From NCBI GenBank assembly GCA_025360685.1, contig JANYBR010000415.1, forward strand, positions 1 to 10,473: a stretch of 10,473 bases of DNA. Reading direction: 5' to 3'. The stretch is from Pseudomonadota bacterium. GTDB lineage: Bacteria; Pseudomonadota; Alphaproteobacteria; Micropepsales; Micropepsaceae. The notes below the pieces were generated by a model that made no database searches, was not told where the DNA came from, and was given only the letters and a program-made list of their open reading frames with translations. Numbering within the stretch: position 1 is the first letter of the stretch; every line of letters starts with the position of its first letter. The translations under genes were made by a program, and so were the position numbers. Below are positions 1 through 7,385 of the stretch, piece after piece.

Positions 1-251
1 ATGCCGAGCACCGCGACATCGGACGTGTCCTTGCCAAAGGCATCGACGACCGGTTGCGCGGCGGCAAGATCGTCGGTGCGCCGGGCAACGAACAGATGCT
101 CGAGCGACTTTGTGTGGTGCTGTTCGCGCAGCCACGACAGCGCCGTCTCCGCCCCGGACACCGCCGCGTCATAGGCCGGACGCGGACAGGCGCCGGGACC
201 GCCAAGCGCAAGCTCAAGCGAAACGGTAAAGGGAAGCGATTCCTGCGGCAT
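1..251 (-). CDS. pgi: Probable glucose-6-phosphate isomerase, N-terminal part (cut by window edge)
   Basis: Partial gene running off the window: 83 complete codons from an ATG at 249-251. The translation begins MPQESLPFTVSLELALGG and continues through SWLREQHHTKSLEHLF, RRTDDLA and DVAVLG, with the reading stopping just where a glycine/serine-rich sugar-phosphate-binding loop (GGSSLGG in this family) would follow. This pattern (short helical start, an RxxDDL segment, then a hydrophobic strand ending in LG) resembles the short alphaproteobacterial form of glucose-6-phosphate isomerase, which interconverts glucose-6-phosphate and fructose-6-phosphate in the cytoplasm. The start is supported by TAGGA about nine bases upstream. 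It follows the M16 pair after a 119-base gap on the same strand. The diagnostic active-site part lies outside the window, so the identification rests on N-terminal resemblance and remembered gene order; another SIS-fold protein is possible. Confidence 0.6.
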   Translation of the reverse strand, partial: MPQESLPFTVSLELALGGPGACPRPAYDAAVSGAETALSWLREQHHTKSLEHLFVARRTDDLAAAQPVVDAFGKDTSDVAVLG

Positions 252-370
252 GGCGCGATCCTAGCAGAATTGAACGCGGCGGCGCGGACGGTGAAGGCTC
301 TATCAACAACGCTTCTCGGAACCCTGTCGAAGGATGAGGGGCGATCCGGCGCCATTCGATTTCCGTTAGA
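252..370. other. Intergenic gap between M16 gene and pgi-like gene
   Basis: A 119-base gap with no credible reading frame. It contains at 321-340 a CCTGTCGAAGGATGAGGG-type segment that looks like half of the type D palindrome at 3131-3160. The ribosome-binding site of the pgi-like gene (TAGGA, about nine bases before the ATG) lies at its low-coordinate end. No hairpin followed by a T run on the minus strand was found, so no terminator is called, and no convincing promoter either. Confidence 0.5.
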
Positions 371-1720
371 TCAATGATGCGTCGCGGCTTTTACCGGCTT
401 GGCGGCGATCTTGTCCGCGGGCGCACCGCCGATGGTACCGGCGACCACCACGGTCAGGCGCGCCGGATCGAACAGCCGCCTGGCCGCGCGCCGCACGTCA
501 TCCAGGGTCAGCGCGTCGATGAGGCCGTTGCGGCGGGCGACATAGTCGATCGGCAACCCCGAGCGCTGAAAGGAATTAAGCTGCGCCGCGATGCCCGTGT
601 CGGAGGAAAAGGCGAGCGGATAGGAACCGGTGAGGTACGTCTTGGCGTCGGCCAGTTCCTGCTCCGTCGGTCCCTCGGCGGAATATTTGCGCAGTACCTC
701 ACGGATGACCGCCAGCGACTGGTTCATGCTCTCGCGCTTCGTCGCCACCTGTCCGATCACATAGCCGGCGCCGCGATAGTCGCCGAAGCTTGTCGAGATG
801 CCGTAGGTCAGGCCGCGCTTCTCGCGCACCTCGCTCGTCAGCCGCGAGGCAAAATCGCCGCCGCCGACGATGTAATTGGCGACATAGCCGGCGAGATAGG
901 CCGGATCGTTGCGCAGCATGCCCGGCACGCCGAACAGTGCCGTCGGCTGCGGCACCGCCATCGGCATCATGGTCGTGCCGCGCGCGAACAGATGCGTGTC
1001 GCGCGGCGGCGGCGGCGGGGCGGCCGGCGCAAGCTGTGCGAACGTCGATTTCAGCAGCGCGCCCAACGTAACCGGATCGATGTCGCCGGCCACAGCCACC
1101 TTGATGCCGCCGCGCACCCAGTGCGTGCGCACGAACCCTCTCAAGTCTGCGGCCGTAACGGCGTTCAGCCCCGCGGCGGTGCCGCCGACCTCATGCGCGT
1201 AAGGATGGCCGGAGAAGAACCTCTCGTAGAATCGGCGTGAGGCGACGGCTTCCGGATCCTCGCCTTCCTGTTGCAGGCTTTGCAGCATCTGCGCCCGCAC
1301 GCGCGCGACGGCATCTGCATCGAAACGCGGATGCGCCAGCGCCAGGCCCAGCAGACGAAACGCTTCCCTGGCATTCGCCGAAAGCGTCACGAGCGAGAGC
1401 GTCAGATAGTCCCGGTCGGGCGACATGCTGAGCTGAATGGCGCGGCGCGCGAGTTCGCCCTGATAGACGGTGGAATTCAGATTTCCGGCGCCTTCGTTCA
1501 GCAGATAGGCAGCGAAGGCGGCGAGACCCGGCTTGTCCTGCGGGTCATAGGCCGAGCCGGCAGGAAGCGACACCGACACGGCCAGCATCGGAACCGTATG
1601 ATCCTCTTCGAACCACACCGCCTGGTTCGGACCGATGTCGACGGCCTGAAGCTGCGCCGCCGCGGCCGGCGGCACCACGCTCAGGCACAGAAGCGAAAGC
1701 ACAAGGGCTGCGGCTTTCAT
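371..1720 (-). CDS. M16 peptidase-family protein, non-zinc (Arg/Tyr) subunit, secreted
   Basis: 449-residue M16-family protein with a signal peptide: Lys2, a hydrophobic stretch at about 3-18, and an alanine-rich cleavage region (PPAAAAQ, 17-23). The zinc motif is lost: the place aligned to HFFEH of the upstream partner reads AFAAY (68-72), so this chain should not bind zinc. The C-terminal half keeps the other functional element of the family, EKRGLTYGI with Arg302 and Tyr306, which in M16B heterodimers helps hold substrate in the active site of the partner. A proline run (about 235-239) links the two halves. The ATG at 1718-1720 overlaps the stop of the upstream M16 gene by four bases (ATGA), implying translational coupling and equal amounts. 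Expected role: periplasmic oligopeptide or protein degradation as a heterodimer; the substrate is unknown. Confidence 0.9.
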   Translation of the reverse strand: MKAAALVLSLLCLSVVPPAAAAQLQAVDIGPNQAVWFEEDHTVPMLAVSVSLPAGSAYDPQDKPGLAAFAAYLLNEGAGNLNSTVYQGELARRAIQLSMSPDRDYLTLSLVTLSANAREAFRLLGLALAHPRFDADAVARVRAQMLQSLQQEGEDPEAVASRRFYERFFSGHPYAHEVGGTAAGLNAVTAADLRGFVRTHWVRGGIKVAVAGDIDPVTLGALLKSTFAQLAPAAPPPPPRDTHLFARGTTMMPMAVPQPTALFGVPGMLRNDPAYLAGYVANYIVGGGDFASRLTSEVREKRGLTYGISTSFGDYRGAGYVIGQVATKRESMNQSLAVIREVLRKYSAEGPTEQELADAKTYLTGSYPLAFSSDTGIAAQLNSFQRSGLPIDYVARRNGLIDALTLDDVRRAARRLFDPARLTVVVAGTIGGAPADKIAAKPVKAATHH

Positions 1721-3075
1721 ATATGACCCGGCTTCAGAAAGAGCGTTACGGCCTCGCGTTTTACCAGACCGGCGGCCGCAGCGTCGCGCACGTTCTGCGC
1801 AGAGACGGCCGCAATGCGCTGCGGCCAGGACTGAACATCGGAGACGGTGAGGCCGATCGCCAGCGCCTGTCCGTAGGCCGACGCGAGCGCATACTGGCTG
1901 TCGCGCTGATAGACCGCGCTGGCCACAAGCTGTGTTTTCACGCGCGCCAGATCGGCGGCAAGCGGCGGCGCCGCGACGAAGCGGGCGATGACCTCATCGA
2001 CCGCGTGCTCGACAATTTCAAGACTCACGCCGGGCGCCGGCACGGCATAGACGCTGAACTTGCCGTCGTCGCGCGCATCGCCGTCAAACGACGCACCGGC
2101 ATCGGTCGCAAGTTTCCTCTCGACGACCAGCCTGCGATAGAGCGCACCGCTGGCGTCGCTGCCCAGCAATGCGGCCAGTACTTCGAGCGCCTCCGCGCGT
2201 CCCGGCGACGCTTCCGAGTAACTTGTGACGCGGTAGTCGCGCGAGAACAGCGACACGGTTGCGTTGGGATCGTAAATGGAAAGGCGCGTTTCGCCCAGGC
2301 GCGCCGGCTGGGCGCACTCCACCCGCGGAACCAGCGGGCGCGCGGGAACTTTGCCGAAGGTGGCGCCGGCATCCGCCCGCACGTCATCGGGCGTGACATC
2401 GCCGGCAATGACGAGGATCGCGTTGTTCGGCGCATAATGGTGACTGTAGAAGTCCTGCGCTTCCATGCGTCCGATGCGCTTGACCTCGTTCGGCCAGCCG
2501 ATCACGGGCCTGCCATAGGGATGTGACAGGTACAGCGCCGCATCCACCTGTTCGCCGGCCAGCGCCTGCGGGCTGTTGTCGGTGCGCATGCGCCGTTCTT
2601 CCAGCACGACCTCGCGCTCCGTGTTCACGTTGGCTTCGGACAGATCGAGGTTGGCCATGCGGTCGGCCTCCAGGTCCATCGCCAGCTTCAGGCGGTCGCG
2701 CGCGATCTGCTCGTAGAAGGCGGTGTAGTCCTGCGTGGTGAAGGCGTTGTCCTCGCCGCCGTTGCGCGCGAGAATCCGCGCGAACTGATCGCCGGGCACG
2801 CTCTTGGTGCCGCGAAACATCATATGCTCGAAGAAATGCGCCAGTCCCGACAGGCCCTGCGGGTCGTCCATGGCGCCGACCTTGAACCAGACCATCTGCG
2901 TGACGACGGGCGCACGATGATCGGGGATCACCACAACCTGCATGCCGTTGGGCAGTGCGAACTGCGTGATGCCGGGTTCGGCGGCCTGGGCGAAGGCGGT
3001 GCAGGTGACGATCGCTGCCACTGCAATCGCGATCGATTGGCTACGCTTGCGTTTTATGGCGTTGGTTCGGGACAC
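1717..3075 (-). CDS. M16 zinc metallopeptidase, catalytic subunit, secreted
   Basis: 452-residue M16 (pitrilysin/processing-peptidase type) zinc peptidase. A basic N-terminus (KRKRSQS) followed by a hydrophobic stretch (about 14-30) and AFAQA^A is a Sec signal peptide, placing the enzyme in the periplasm. The inverted zinc motif HFFEH is at 80-84 (His80 and His84 ligands, Glu83 base), and the third ligand is expected at Glu159/Glu160 in the VVLEERR segment, at normal spacing. In the second domain the Arg/Tyr pair is incomplete (ERKLATD, with Thr where the partner has Tyr), so the chain probably needs the downstream M16 protein. The start is GTG (3073-3075), preceded by AGGA 11 bases upstream; no better in-frame start was seen before residue 45. 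The gene follows the DUF3035 lipoprotein gene after 120 bases of palindromic DNA. Confidence 0.93.
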   Translation of the reverse strand: MSRTNAIKRKRSQSIAIAVAAIVTCTAFAQAAEPGITQFALPNGMQVVVIPDHRAPVVTQMVWFKVGAMDDPQGLSGLAHFFEHMMFRGTKSVPGDQFARILARNGGEDNAFTTQDYTAFYEQIARDRLKLAMDLEADRMANLDLSEANVNTEREVVLEERRMRTDNSPQALAGEQVDAALYLSHPYGRPVIGWPNEVKRIGRMEAQDFYSHHYAPNNAILVIAGDVTPDDVRADAGATFGKVPARPLVPRVECAQPARLGETRLSIYDPNATVSLFSRDYRVTSYSEASPGRAEALEVLAALLGSDASGALYRRLVVERKLATDAGASFDGDARDDGKFSVYAVPAPGVSLEIVEHAVDEVIARFVAAPPLAADLARVKTQLVASAVYQRDSQYALASAYGQALAIGLTVSDVQSWPQRIAAVSAQNVRDAAAAGLVKREAVTLFLKPGHI

Positions 3076-3089
3076 CGTACGTTTGGTCC

Positions 3090-3160
3090 TCGCCCTTCGA
3101 CCAGCTCATGGTGAGGGCCAATTCTCAATCCTCATCCTGAGCCCGTCGAAGGATGGAGGG
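3090..3160. repeat. Tandem short palindromes of type D in the lipoprotein-M16 gap
   Basis: Two adjacent hairpin-forming palindromes. The first (3092-3118) has outer arms GCCCT/AGGGC and an inner ACCA/TGGT pair around AGCTC. The second (3131-3160) has CATCCT (3133-3138) pairing with AGGATG (3150-3155) around GAGCCCGTCGA. The core CGTCGAAGGATG recurs, as TGTCGAAGGATG, at about 325-336. Short intergenic palindromes built on TTCGAC and CATCCTGAG are common in alphaproteobacterial genomes as I recall. They lie after the lipoprotein stop (3196) and before the M16 GTG, so they could affect 3' end stability or attenuate transcription; no T run follows. Confidence 0.55.
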
Positions 3161-3195
3161 CAGACCCGAACAAATTCAAAATGAAGTCGCTCGCT

Positions 3196-3777
3196 CTACC
3201 AGTCGAACAACCCGCCCAGCCAGCTGCTGTCGTGATGCTCTTCCGGTGCCGGCGCCGGTGCGGGCGCCGGCGCAGCGCCGGTTCCGCCAGCCTTCTGTGC
3301 GTCGATGCGACGTGCCTCGGCATCGGCATCGACCGGTGCGGTGCCGGACGGCGCCGTGCTGCCGAACAGCAGTGAGTTGGTGAAGCTGTCGTCGGCAGCG
3401 CGCGTCGAGCGGCCATCGGCCGCGATCTCCTGACGGATCGCAGGATCGGCACTCTGCGCGCCGGCACTGACCAGCAAGGACTTTTCACCAGTGCTCATCG
3501 TGGCGGGCAGAGATGCGGTGAATGCCGCCGGGTCGGAGCTGAACAGGGCCGCTTGCGCCGCCTGTGTCGGTGCGAGCTGGTTGGTGGGCGCGGCGCCTGC
3601 CGCCGGCGGGCGTAGATTGAAATCCGGCGGAATGACGAGCGGCGCCTTGGTGACGACGGCGAACTCGTCCGGCGAATCCTTGTTCTCGCCGGCAGCCGAG
3701 CGCAGCGAGCTGCAGCCTGCGATGGAGACCGCAATGGCGCACACCAGTGTGAACTGAAAAACTTGTCGCGAACGCAT
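3196..3777 (-). CDS. DUF3035 / BamF-like outer-membrane lipoprotein
   Basis: 193-residue lipoprotein precursor. Residues 1-21 form a lipoprotein signal peptide ending in the lipobox SIAG-C, so Cys22 would be lipidated. The mature part begins with SSLRSAAGENKDSPDEF, then the family-like block VVTKAPLVIPPDFNLRPP (about 41-58), which I associate with DUF3035, annotated in many alphaproteobacteria as BamF, an accessory lipoprotein of the beta-barrel assembly machine first described in Caulobacter. The rest is low complexity, with an Ala-Pro repeat (APAPAPAPAP) near 170-180 and a tryptophan-rich end (WLGGLFDW). The start has a strong AGGAG ribosome site, and the gene begins only 13 bases after the lspA stop, so the two are surely co-transcribed; LspA would process this very product. 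Lipoprotein status is clear; the BamF assignment rests on one short block. Confidence 0.82.
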   Translation of the reverse strand: MRSRQVFQFTLVCAIAVSIAGCSSLRSAAGENKDSPDEFAVVTKAPLVIPPDFNLRPPAAGAAPTNQLAPTQAAQAALFSSDPAAFTASLPATMSTGEKSLLVSAGAQSADPAIRQEIAADGRSTRAADDSFTNSLLFGSTAPSGTAPVDADAEARRIDAQKAGGTGAAPAPAPAPAPEEHHDSSWLGGLFDW

Positions 3778-3790
3778 GAACTCTCCTGAA

Positions 3791-4291
3791 CTAACCGGTT
3801 TCGTCCCCCGTACGCGTCTCCGGGCGCACCAGCGCGTCGTACAACAGCGCTACCACCCCGAAGGTGATGGCCGCATCGGCCACGTTGAACACATACCAGT
3901 CATAGCCGAACGCATGAAAGTGGAAAAAGTCCGCCACTTTGCCGTAAACGAGCCGATCGACCAGATTGCCTAACGCACCGCCGATTATAAGGCCAAGTCC
4001 GACGGTCAGTGCACGGCGACCTGCATTCCACAGCCACCAGCCCAATCCTGCCACCGCAGCCAGCGAAAACAGCACCAATAGCGCCGTTCCGATGGGTCCC
4101 GACGCAGGGAACAGGCCGTAACTCACGCCGGGATTCCAGGTCATAACAAGATTAAAAAACGGCAAGACTGTCACCGACTCGCCGGGCAGCATGCTGCGGA
4201 ACCCGAATACATAAAGCAGCAGGAACTTCGTCGCCTGATCCAGAAACATCGCCGCGGCGGCGGAAGACAGACCCCAATCACGCGGCGTCAT
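3791..4291 (-). CDS. lspA: Lipoprotein signal peptidase (signal peptidase II)
   Basis: 166-residue inner-membrane aspartyl protease that cleaves the signal peptide from diacylglyceryl-modified prolipoproteins. Normal length for the family. Hydrophobic segments run near 8-30, 66-88, 95-110 and 133-152, fitting four membrane spans. Family blocks are present in order: DQATK (18-22), WNPGVSYGLF (52-61), GNLVDR with catalytic Asp112, and FNVADAAI with catalytic Asp139; the spacing matches the known Asp pair of the E. coli enzyme (114 and 141). The ATG at 4289-4291 is preceded by GGAGG 12 bases upstream, which belongs to the end hairpin of intergenic element A. IleS lies 199 bases upstream and the DUF3035 lipoprotein gene follows after 13 bases. 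The ileS-lspA neighbourhood is common in bacteria. Confidence 0.97.
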   Translation of the reverse strand: MTPRDWGLSSAAAAMFLDQATKFLLLYVFGFRSMLPGESVTVLPFFNLVMTWNPGVSYGLFPASGPIGTALLVLFSLAAVAGLGWWLWNAGRRALTVGLGLIIGGALGNLVDRLVYGKVADFFHFHAFGYDWYVFNVADAAITFGVVALLYDALVRPETRTGDETG

Positions 4292-4299
4292 GTTGATTT

Positions 4300-4468
4300 C
4301 TTTCCTCCCCCGTTCACGGGGGAGGTGTCGAGCCCCCGCGTCCGCGCGTTGCGCGGCGCAAGGGTAAACTCCGCGAGACAGAGGGGGCCGGCTCCGTGCA
4401 CTTCCCCCCTCCGTCTCAGCCGAACTTCGTTCGACTGAGACACCTCCCCCGTAAACGGGGGAGGAAAG
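4300..4468. repeat. Intergenic palindromic element, family A (terminal inverted repeats, cloverleaf-like)
   Basis: A 169-base element filling most of the ileS-lspA gap. Terminal arms 4300-4329 and 4439-4468 are inverted repeats of 30 bases with one mismatch. Each arm is itself a nine-base-pair hairpin: CCTCCCCCG at 4304-4312 with CGGGGGAGG at 4317-4325, and the same at 4443-4451 with 4456-4464. Inside are a small left hairpin (CCGCGC 4342-4347 / GCGCGG 4351-4356), a central stem (GAGGGGG 4381-4387 / CCCCCTC 4405-4411), and a strong right hairpin (4413-4441, 13 positions with one mismatch, loop TTC). There is no convincing ORF inside. The form suggests a non-autonomous mosaic repeat (MITE- or BIME-like) rather than a simple terminator. 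Confidence 0.8.
4304..4325 (-). promoter_or_regulatory. lspA ribosome-binding site inside a hairpin
   Basis: On the lspA mRNA the sequence reads CCTCCCCCG, loop TGAA, CGGGGGAGG, then twelve bases to the ATG. The 3' arm ends in GGAGG, the only good Shine-Dalgarno sequence before lspA. When the nine-base-pair GC-rich stem is formed the site is hidden; it can be freed by melting, by ribosome traffic, or if the arm pairs with the far arm at 4439-4468 (which would hide it as well). The sequence and pairing are directly visible; any regulatory effect is inferred. Confidence 0.45.
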
Positions 4469-4490
4469 ATAGAAACCATGCAGTTGGTCG

Positions 4491-7385
4491 TCATCGACTC
4501 AGCCCATCCACCGCCGCTGCGCAGCGGTTGCACAGATCGTCATGCTTCGGATTGGTTCCGACCTCGGCAAGGATCATCCAGCAGCGCGCGCACTTGTTGC
4601 CTTGCGCATGATGAAAGCTCACGCCGACATCCGCGACGTCGGGCAAGCGAAAGGCGTCGGCCGGGGCCTGATGCGTCGAGACATGCGCAGCAGAGGTGAT
4701 CGCCACTTCCGCCAGGGGAATCGTAGCGAGCATCTGCGCATCTTCGGCTTCCCCGACGAACACGGTGGGCGCGGCTTCGAGGCTGGCGCCGATGACCTTG
4801 TCACGGCGGGCGATTTCCAGCGCGCCGGTGATCACGCGCCGGATAGTGCGGATGCGGTTCCACTTTTCGATCAGTGCCGCGTTGGCCCATGATTTCGGCG
4901 TTTGCGGGAAGGTGTGCAGATGCACGCTCTCGTTCTCGCCGGGAAAGCGCAGCAGCCAGGCTTCTTCCATCGTGAAGCACAGGATGGGCGCCAGCCAGGT
5001 GACCACGCGTCGGAAGCACTCGTCCGTCACGCTGCGCGAGGCGCGGCGGCGGACATTGTCGCGTCCGTCGCAGTACAGCGAGTCCTTGCGGATGTCGAAA
5101 TAGAAAGCAGACAGTTCGTTGGTGCAGAAGATGAACACCGCGTTGAGCACGCGATTGAAGTCGTACTCCATGTAACCGGCGCGCACGACCTCGTCGAGTT
5201 CGGCGAGCTTGGCCAGGATGAAGCGCTCGAGCTCGGGCATATTCGCAGGCAGGATGCGCTCGGCCTCGTCGAAGCCGGCCAGATTGGCCAGCATGAAGCG
5301 CACCGTATTGCGCAGGCGGCGATAGGAATCGACGTTCGACTGTATGATGTCACTGGCCATGCGCGTGTCTTCGGTGAAATCGGCCGACGCCACGAACAGC
5401 CGCAAGATGTCGGCGCCGTTCTTCTCGGCGATGGTCTGCGGCAGGATCGTGTTGCCCACCGACTTCGACATCTTGTCGCCTTCGCGGTCGAGCACGAAGC
5501 CGTGCGTCAGGATCGCGTCGAAGGGCGCGCGGCCGCGCGTGCCGCAACTCTCCAGCAGGGACGACTGGAACCAGCCGCGATGCTGGTCGGAGCCTTCGAG
5601 ATAGAGATCGGCGTGATCCTTCTTCGGCCAACTGGGCTCGAGCGGATTTTCGACCGTGAAGACGTGGGTCGACCCGGAATCGAACCATACGTCCAGGATG
5701 TCACGTACTTGCTCGTATTCGTTCGGATCGTGATCGTTGCCGAGAAAGCGCGACGGCGGCGAGTTGAACCAGGCGTCGGCGCCTTCGGCCTCGAACGCCT
5801 GGCCGATACGCTCGTTGACCGCGAGATCGTTCAGCACCTTGCCGGATTTCTTGTCGACGAAGATCGCGATCGGCACGCCCCAGGCGCGCTGGCGCGACAT
5901 CACCCAATCGGGGCGATCCTTGACCATGCCGCCGAGCCGGTTCTCGGCCGACTTGGGATACCATTTCGTGTCGTGGATCGCCTTCATGGCGCGGGCGCGC
6001 AAGGTGTCGTTCGGATCGGAGGTGATCGGCTTGTCCATGCCGATGAACCATTGCGGCGTGGCGCGGAAGATCACCGGCGCCTTGGAGCGCCAGCTATGCG
6101 GATAGGAATGGCGCAAGGTTCCTTTCGCCAGCAGCTTGTGCTGCGCGATCAATTCCTTGATCACCGCGCCGTTGGCATCGCCATCCTTGCCCTGCGGCGT
6201 GAGGATGCGCTTGCCGGCGAACAGCGGGACCTGCGGATTGAACGAGCCGTCCTCGCCGACGATGTTGAATGCCTCGGGATGGCTGACCGTGTAGCCGGGG
6301 AAGGTTTTCAGTAGTAGCTCGAAGTCTTCCTCGCCATGTCCCGGCGCCGTGTGCACGAAACCCGTGCCGGTATCCGCCGTGACATGCTCGGCGGCAAGAA
6401 CCGGAACGTCGAAGTCATAACCGTGTCCGCGGAACGGATGGGCGCAGATCGCACTGGCCGGATTGATCGAACCAAGCCGCTTCAGCGAGGACTTTGAGTG
6501 ACGCGCTGTCTGTTCCGCGAGCGCGTCGGCCAGTGCAATCTTTTCACCGACTAGCGCAAGCGAGTTTTCTTCCGCGCCTACGACTTCATAAAGTCCATAT
6601 TCCATCGTCGTCGAGTAAGCGATCGCGCGATTGCCGGGGATTGTCCACGGTGTCGTCGTCCAGATGACGATACTGGCGCCTGTTAGCGCACCTGCTCCCT
6701 TCACCACCGGAAACTTCACATAGATCGTCGGCGAGGTTTTCTCGTGATACTCGACCTCGGCTTCGGCGAGCGCGGTTTTTTCCACCGGCGACCACATCAC
6801 GGGACGGAAACCGCGATAGAGCAGATTATTGTCGACGAATTTGTGCAGCTCGCGCGCGATGGTCGCCTCGGCGCGGAAGTCCATGGTTGTATAAGGTTTA
6901 TCCCATTGACCGATACATCCAAGCCGCTTGAACTGTTCGCGCTGCACGCCGATCCAGTGATTGGCGAAGTCGCGGCAGTCCTGGCGCAGCTGTTCGATCG
7001 GCACCTCGTCCTTGGACTTGCCTTCGGCGCGATACTTTTCCTCGATCTTCCATTCGATCGGCAGGCCGTGGCAGTCCCAGCCCGGCACATAGGGCGCGTC
7101 GAAGCCGAGCATGCCGCGCGAGCGCACGACGAAATCCTTCAGCACCTTGTTCATGCCGGTGCCCATGTGAATCTCGCCGTTGGCGTAGGGCGGACCGTCA
7201 TGCAGGATGAAGAGCGGACGACCCGTGGCGGCCTTGCGGATGCGGCCATAGAGATCCATCGCCTCCCAGCGCGCAAGCCATTTGGGCTCGGACTCCGGCA
7301 GGCCCGCTTTCATCGGAAAGTCGGTGGCGGGCAAAAAGAGTGTGGCGCGGTAATCGCGCGGCTTGGTGTCGGTAAGGTCGGGCAT
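4491..7385 (-). CDS. ileS: Isoleucyl-tRNA synthetase
   Basis: 964-residue cytoplasmic class I aminoacyl-tRNA synthetase that charges tRNA-Ile and edits mischarged valine. Domains in order: Rossmann catalytic domain with DGPPYANGEIHMGTGMNK (63-80; the usual HIGH appears as HMGT at 73-76) and GWDCHGLPIEW (102-112); editing domain (CP1) with WTTTPWTIPGN (242-252) and TGTGFVHTAPGHGEEDF (339-355); WVMSRQRAWGVPI (494-506); DVWFDSGS (565-572); GSDQHRGWF (598-606); ATP loop DKMSKS (637-642); helical anticodon-binding domain; and a C-terminal zinc finger with Cys932, Cys935, Cys952 and Cys955. Length is normal for the bacterial type with the C-terminal finger. The ATG at 7383-7385 has GAAGG ten bases upstream. 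It is preceded by the longest gap in the window (356 bases) and followed by element A and lspA. Only the HMGT signature looks unusual. Confidence 0.98.
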   Translation of the reverse strand: MPDLTDTKPRDYRATLFLPATDFPMKAGLPESEPKWLARWEAMDLYGRIRKAATGRPLFILHDGPPYANGEIHMGTGMNKVLKDFVVRSRGMLGFDAPYVPGWDCHGLPIEWKIEEKYRAEGKSKDEVPIEQLRQDCRDFANHWIGVQREQFKRLGCIGQWDKPYTTMDFRAEATIARELHKFVDNNLLYRGFRPVMWSPVEKTALAEAEVEYHEKTSPTIYVKFPVVKGAGALTGASIVIWTTTPWTIPGNRAIAYSTTMEYGLYEVVGAEENSLALVGEKIALADALAEQTARHSKSSLKRLGSINPASAICAHPFRGHGYDFDVPVLAAEHVTADTGTGFVHTAPGHGEEDFELLLKTFPGYTVSHPEAFNIVGEDGSFNPQVPLFAGKRILTPQGKDGDANGAVIKELIAQHKLLAKGTLRHSYPHSWRSKAPVIFRATPQWFIGMDKPITSDPNDTLRARAMKAIHDTKWYPKSAENRLGGMVKDRPDWVMSRQRAWGVPIAIFVDKKSGKVLNDLAVNERIGQAFEAEGADAWFNSPPSRFLGNDHDPNEYEQVRDILDVWFDSGSTHVFTVENPLEPSWPKKDHADLYLEGSDQHRGWFQSSLLESCGTRGRAPFDAILTHGFVLDREGDKMSKSVGNTILPQTIAEKNGADILRLFVASADFTEDTRMASDIIQSNVDSYRRLRNTVRFMLANLAGFDEAERILPANMPELERFILAKLAELDEVVRAGYMEYDFNRVLNAVFIFCTNELSAFYFDIRKDSLYCDGRDNVRRRASRSVTDECFRRVVTWLAPILCFTMEEAWLLRFPGENESVHLHTFPQTPKSWANAALIEKWNRIRTIRRVITGALEIARRDKVIGASLEAAPTVFVGEAEDAQMLATIPLAEVAITSAAHVSTHQAPADAFRLPDVADVGVSFHHAQGNKCARCWMILAEVGTNPKHDDLCNRCAAAVDGLSR

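Noticed and set aside
54..377. A 107-codon plus-strand open frame across the pgi-like gene and the gap
   Set aside because: Basic, compositionally odd translation; overlaps the better supported minus-strand gene.
374..1726. Plus-strand open frames opposite the M16 gene
   Set aside because: Arginine- and alanine-rich shadows with no motif; the minus strand encodes a clear M16 protein.
4300..4468. CRISPR array or structural RNA gene at element A
   Set aside because: The repeats are inverted, not direct, with only two arms and no regular spacers; no tRNA or known RNA consensus fits.
4288..4533. An 81-codon minus-strand frame between ileS and lspA
   Set aside because: Made almost wholly of translated element A and overlapping the ends of both neighbours; no ribosome site.
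4902..6314. A 470-codon open frame on the plus strand opposite ileS
   Set aside because: It is the antisense shadow of ileS: arginine/histidine/valine-rich low-quality translation, no family motif, while the minus strand carries all IleRS motifs.
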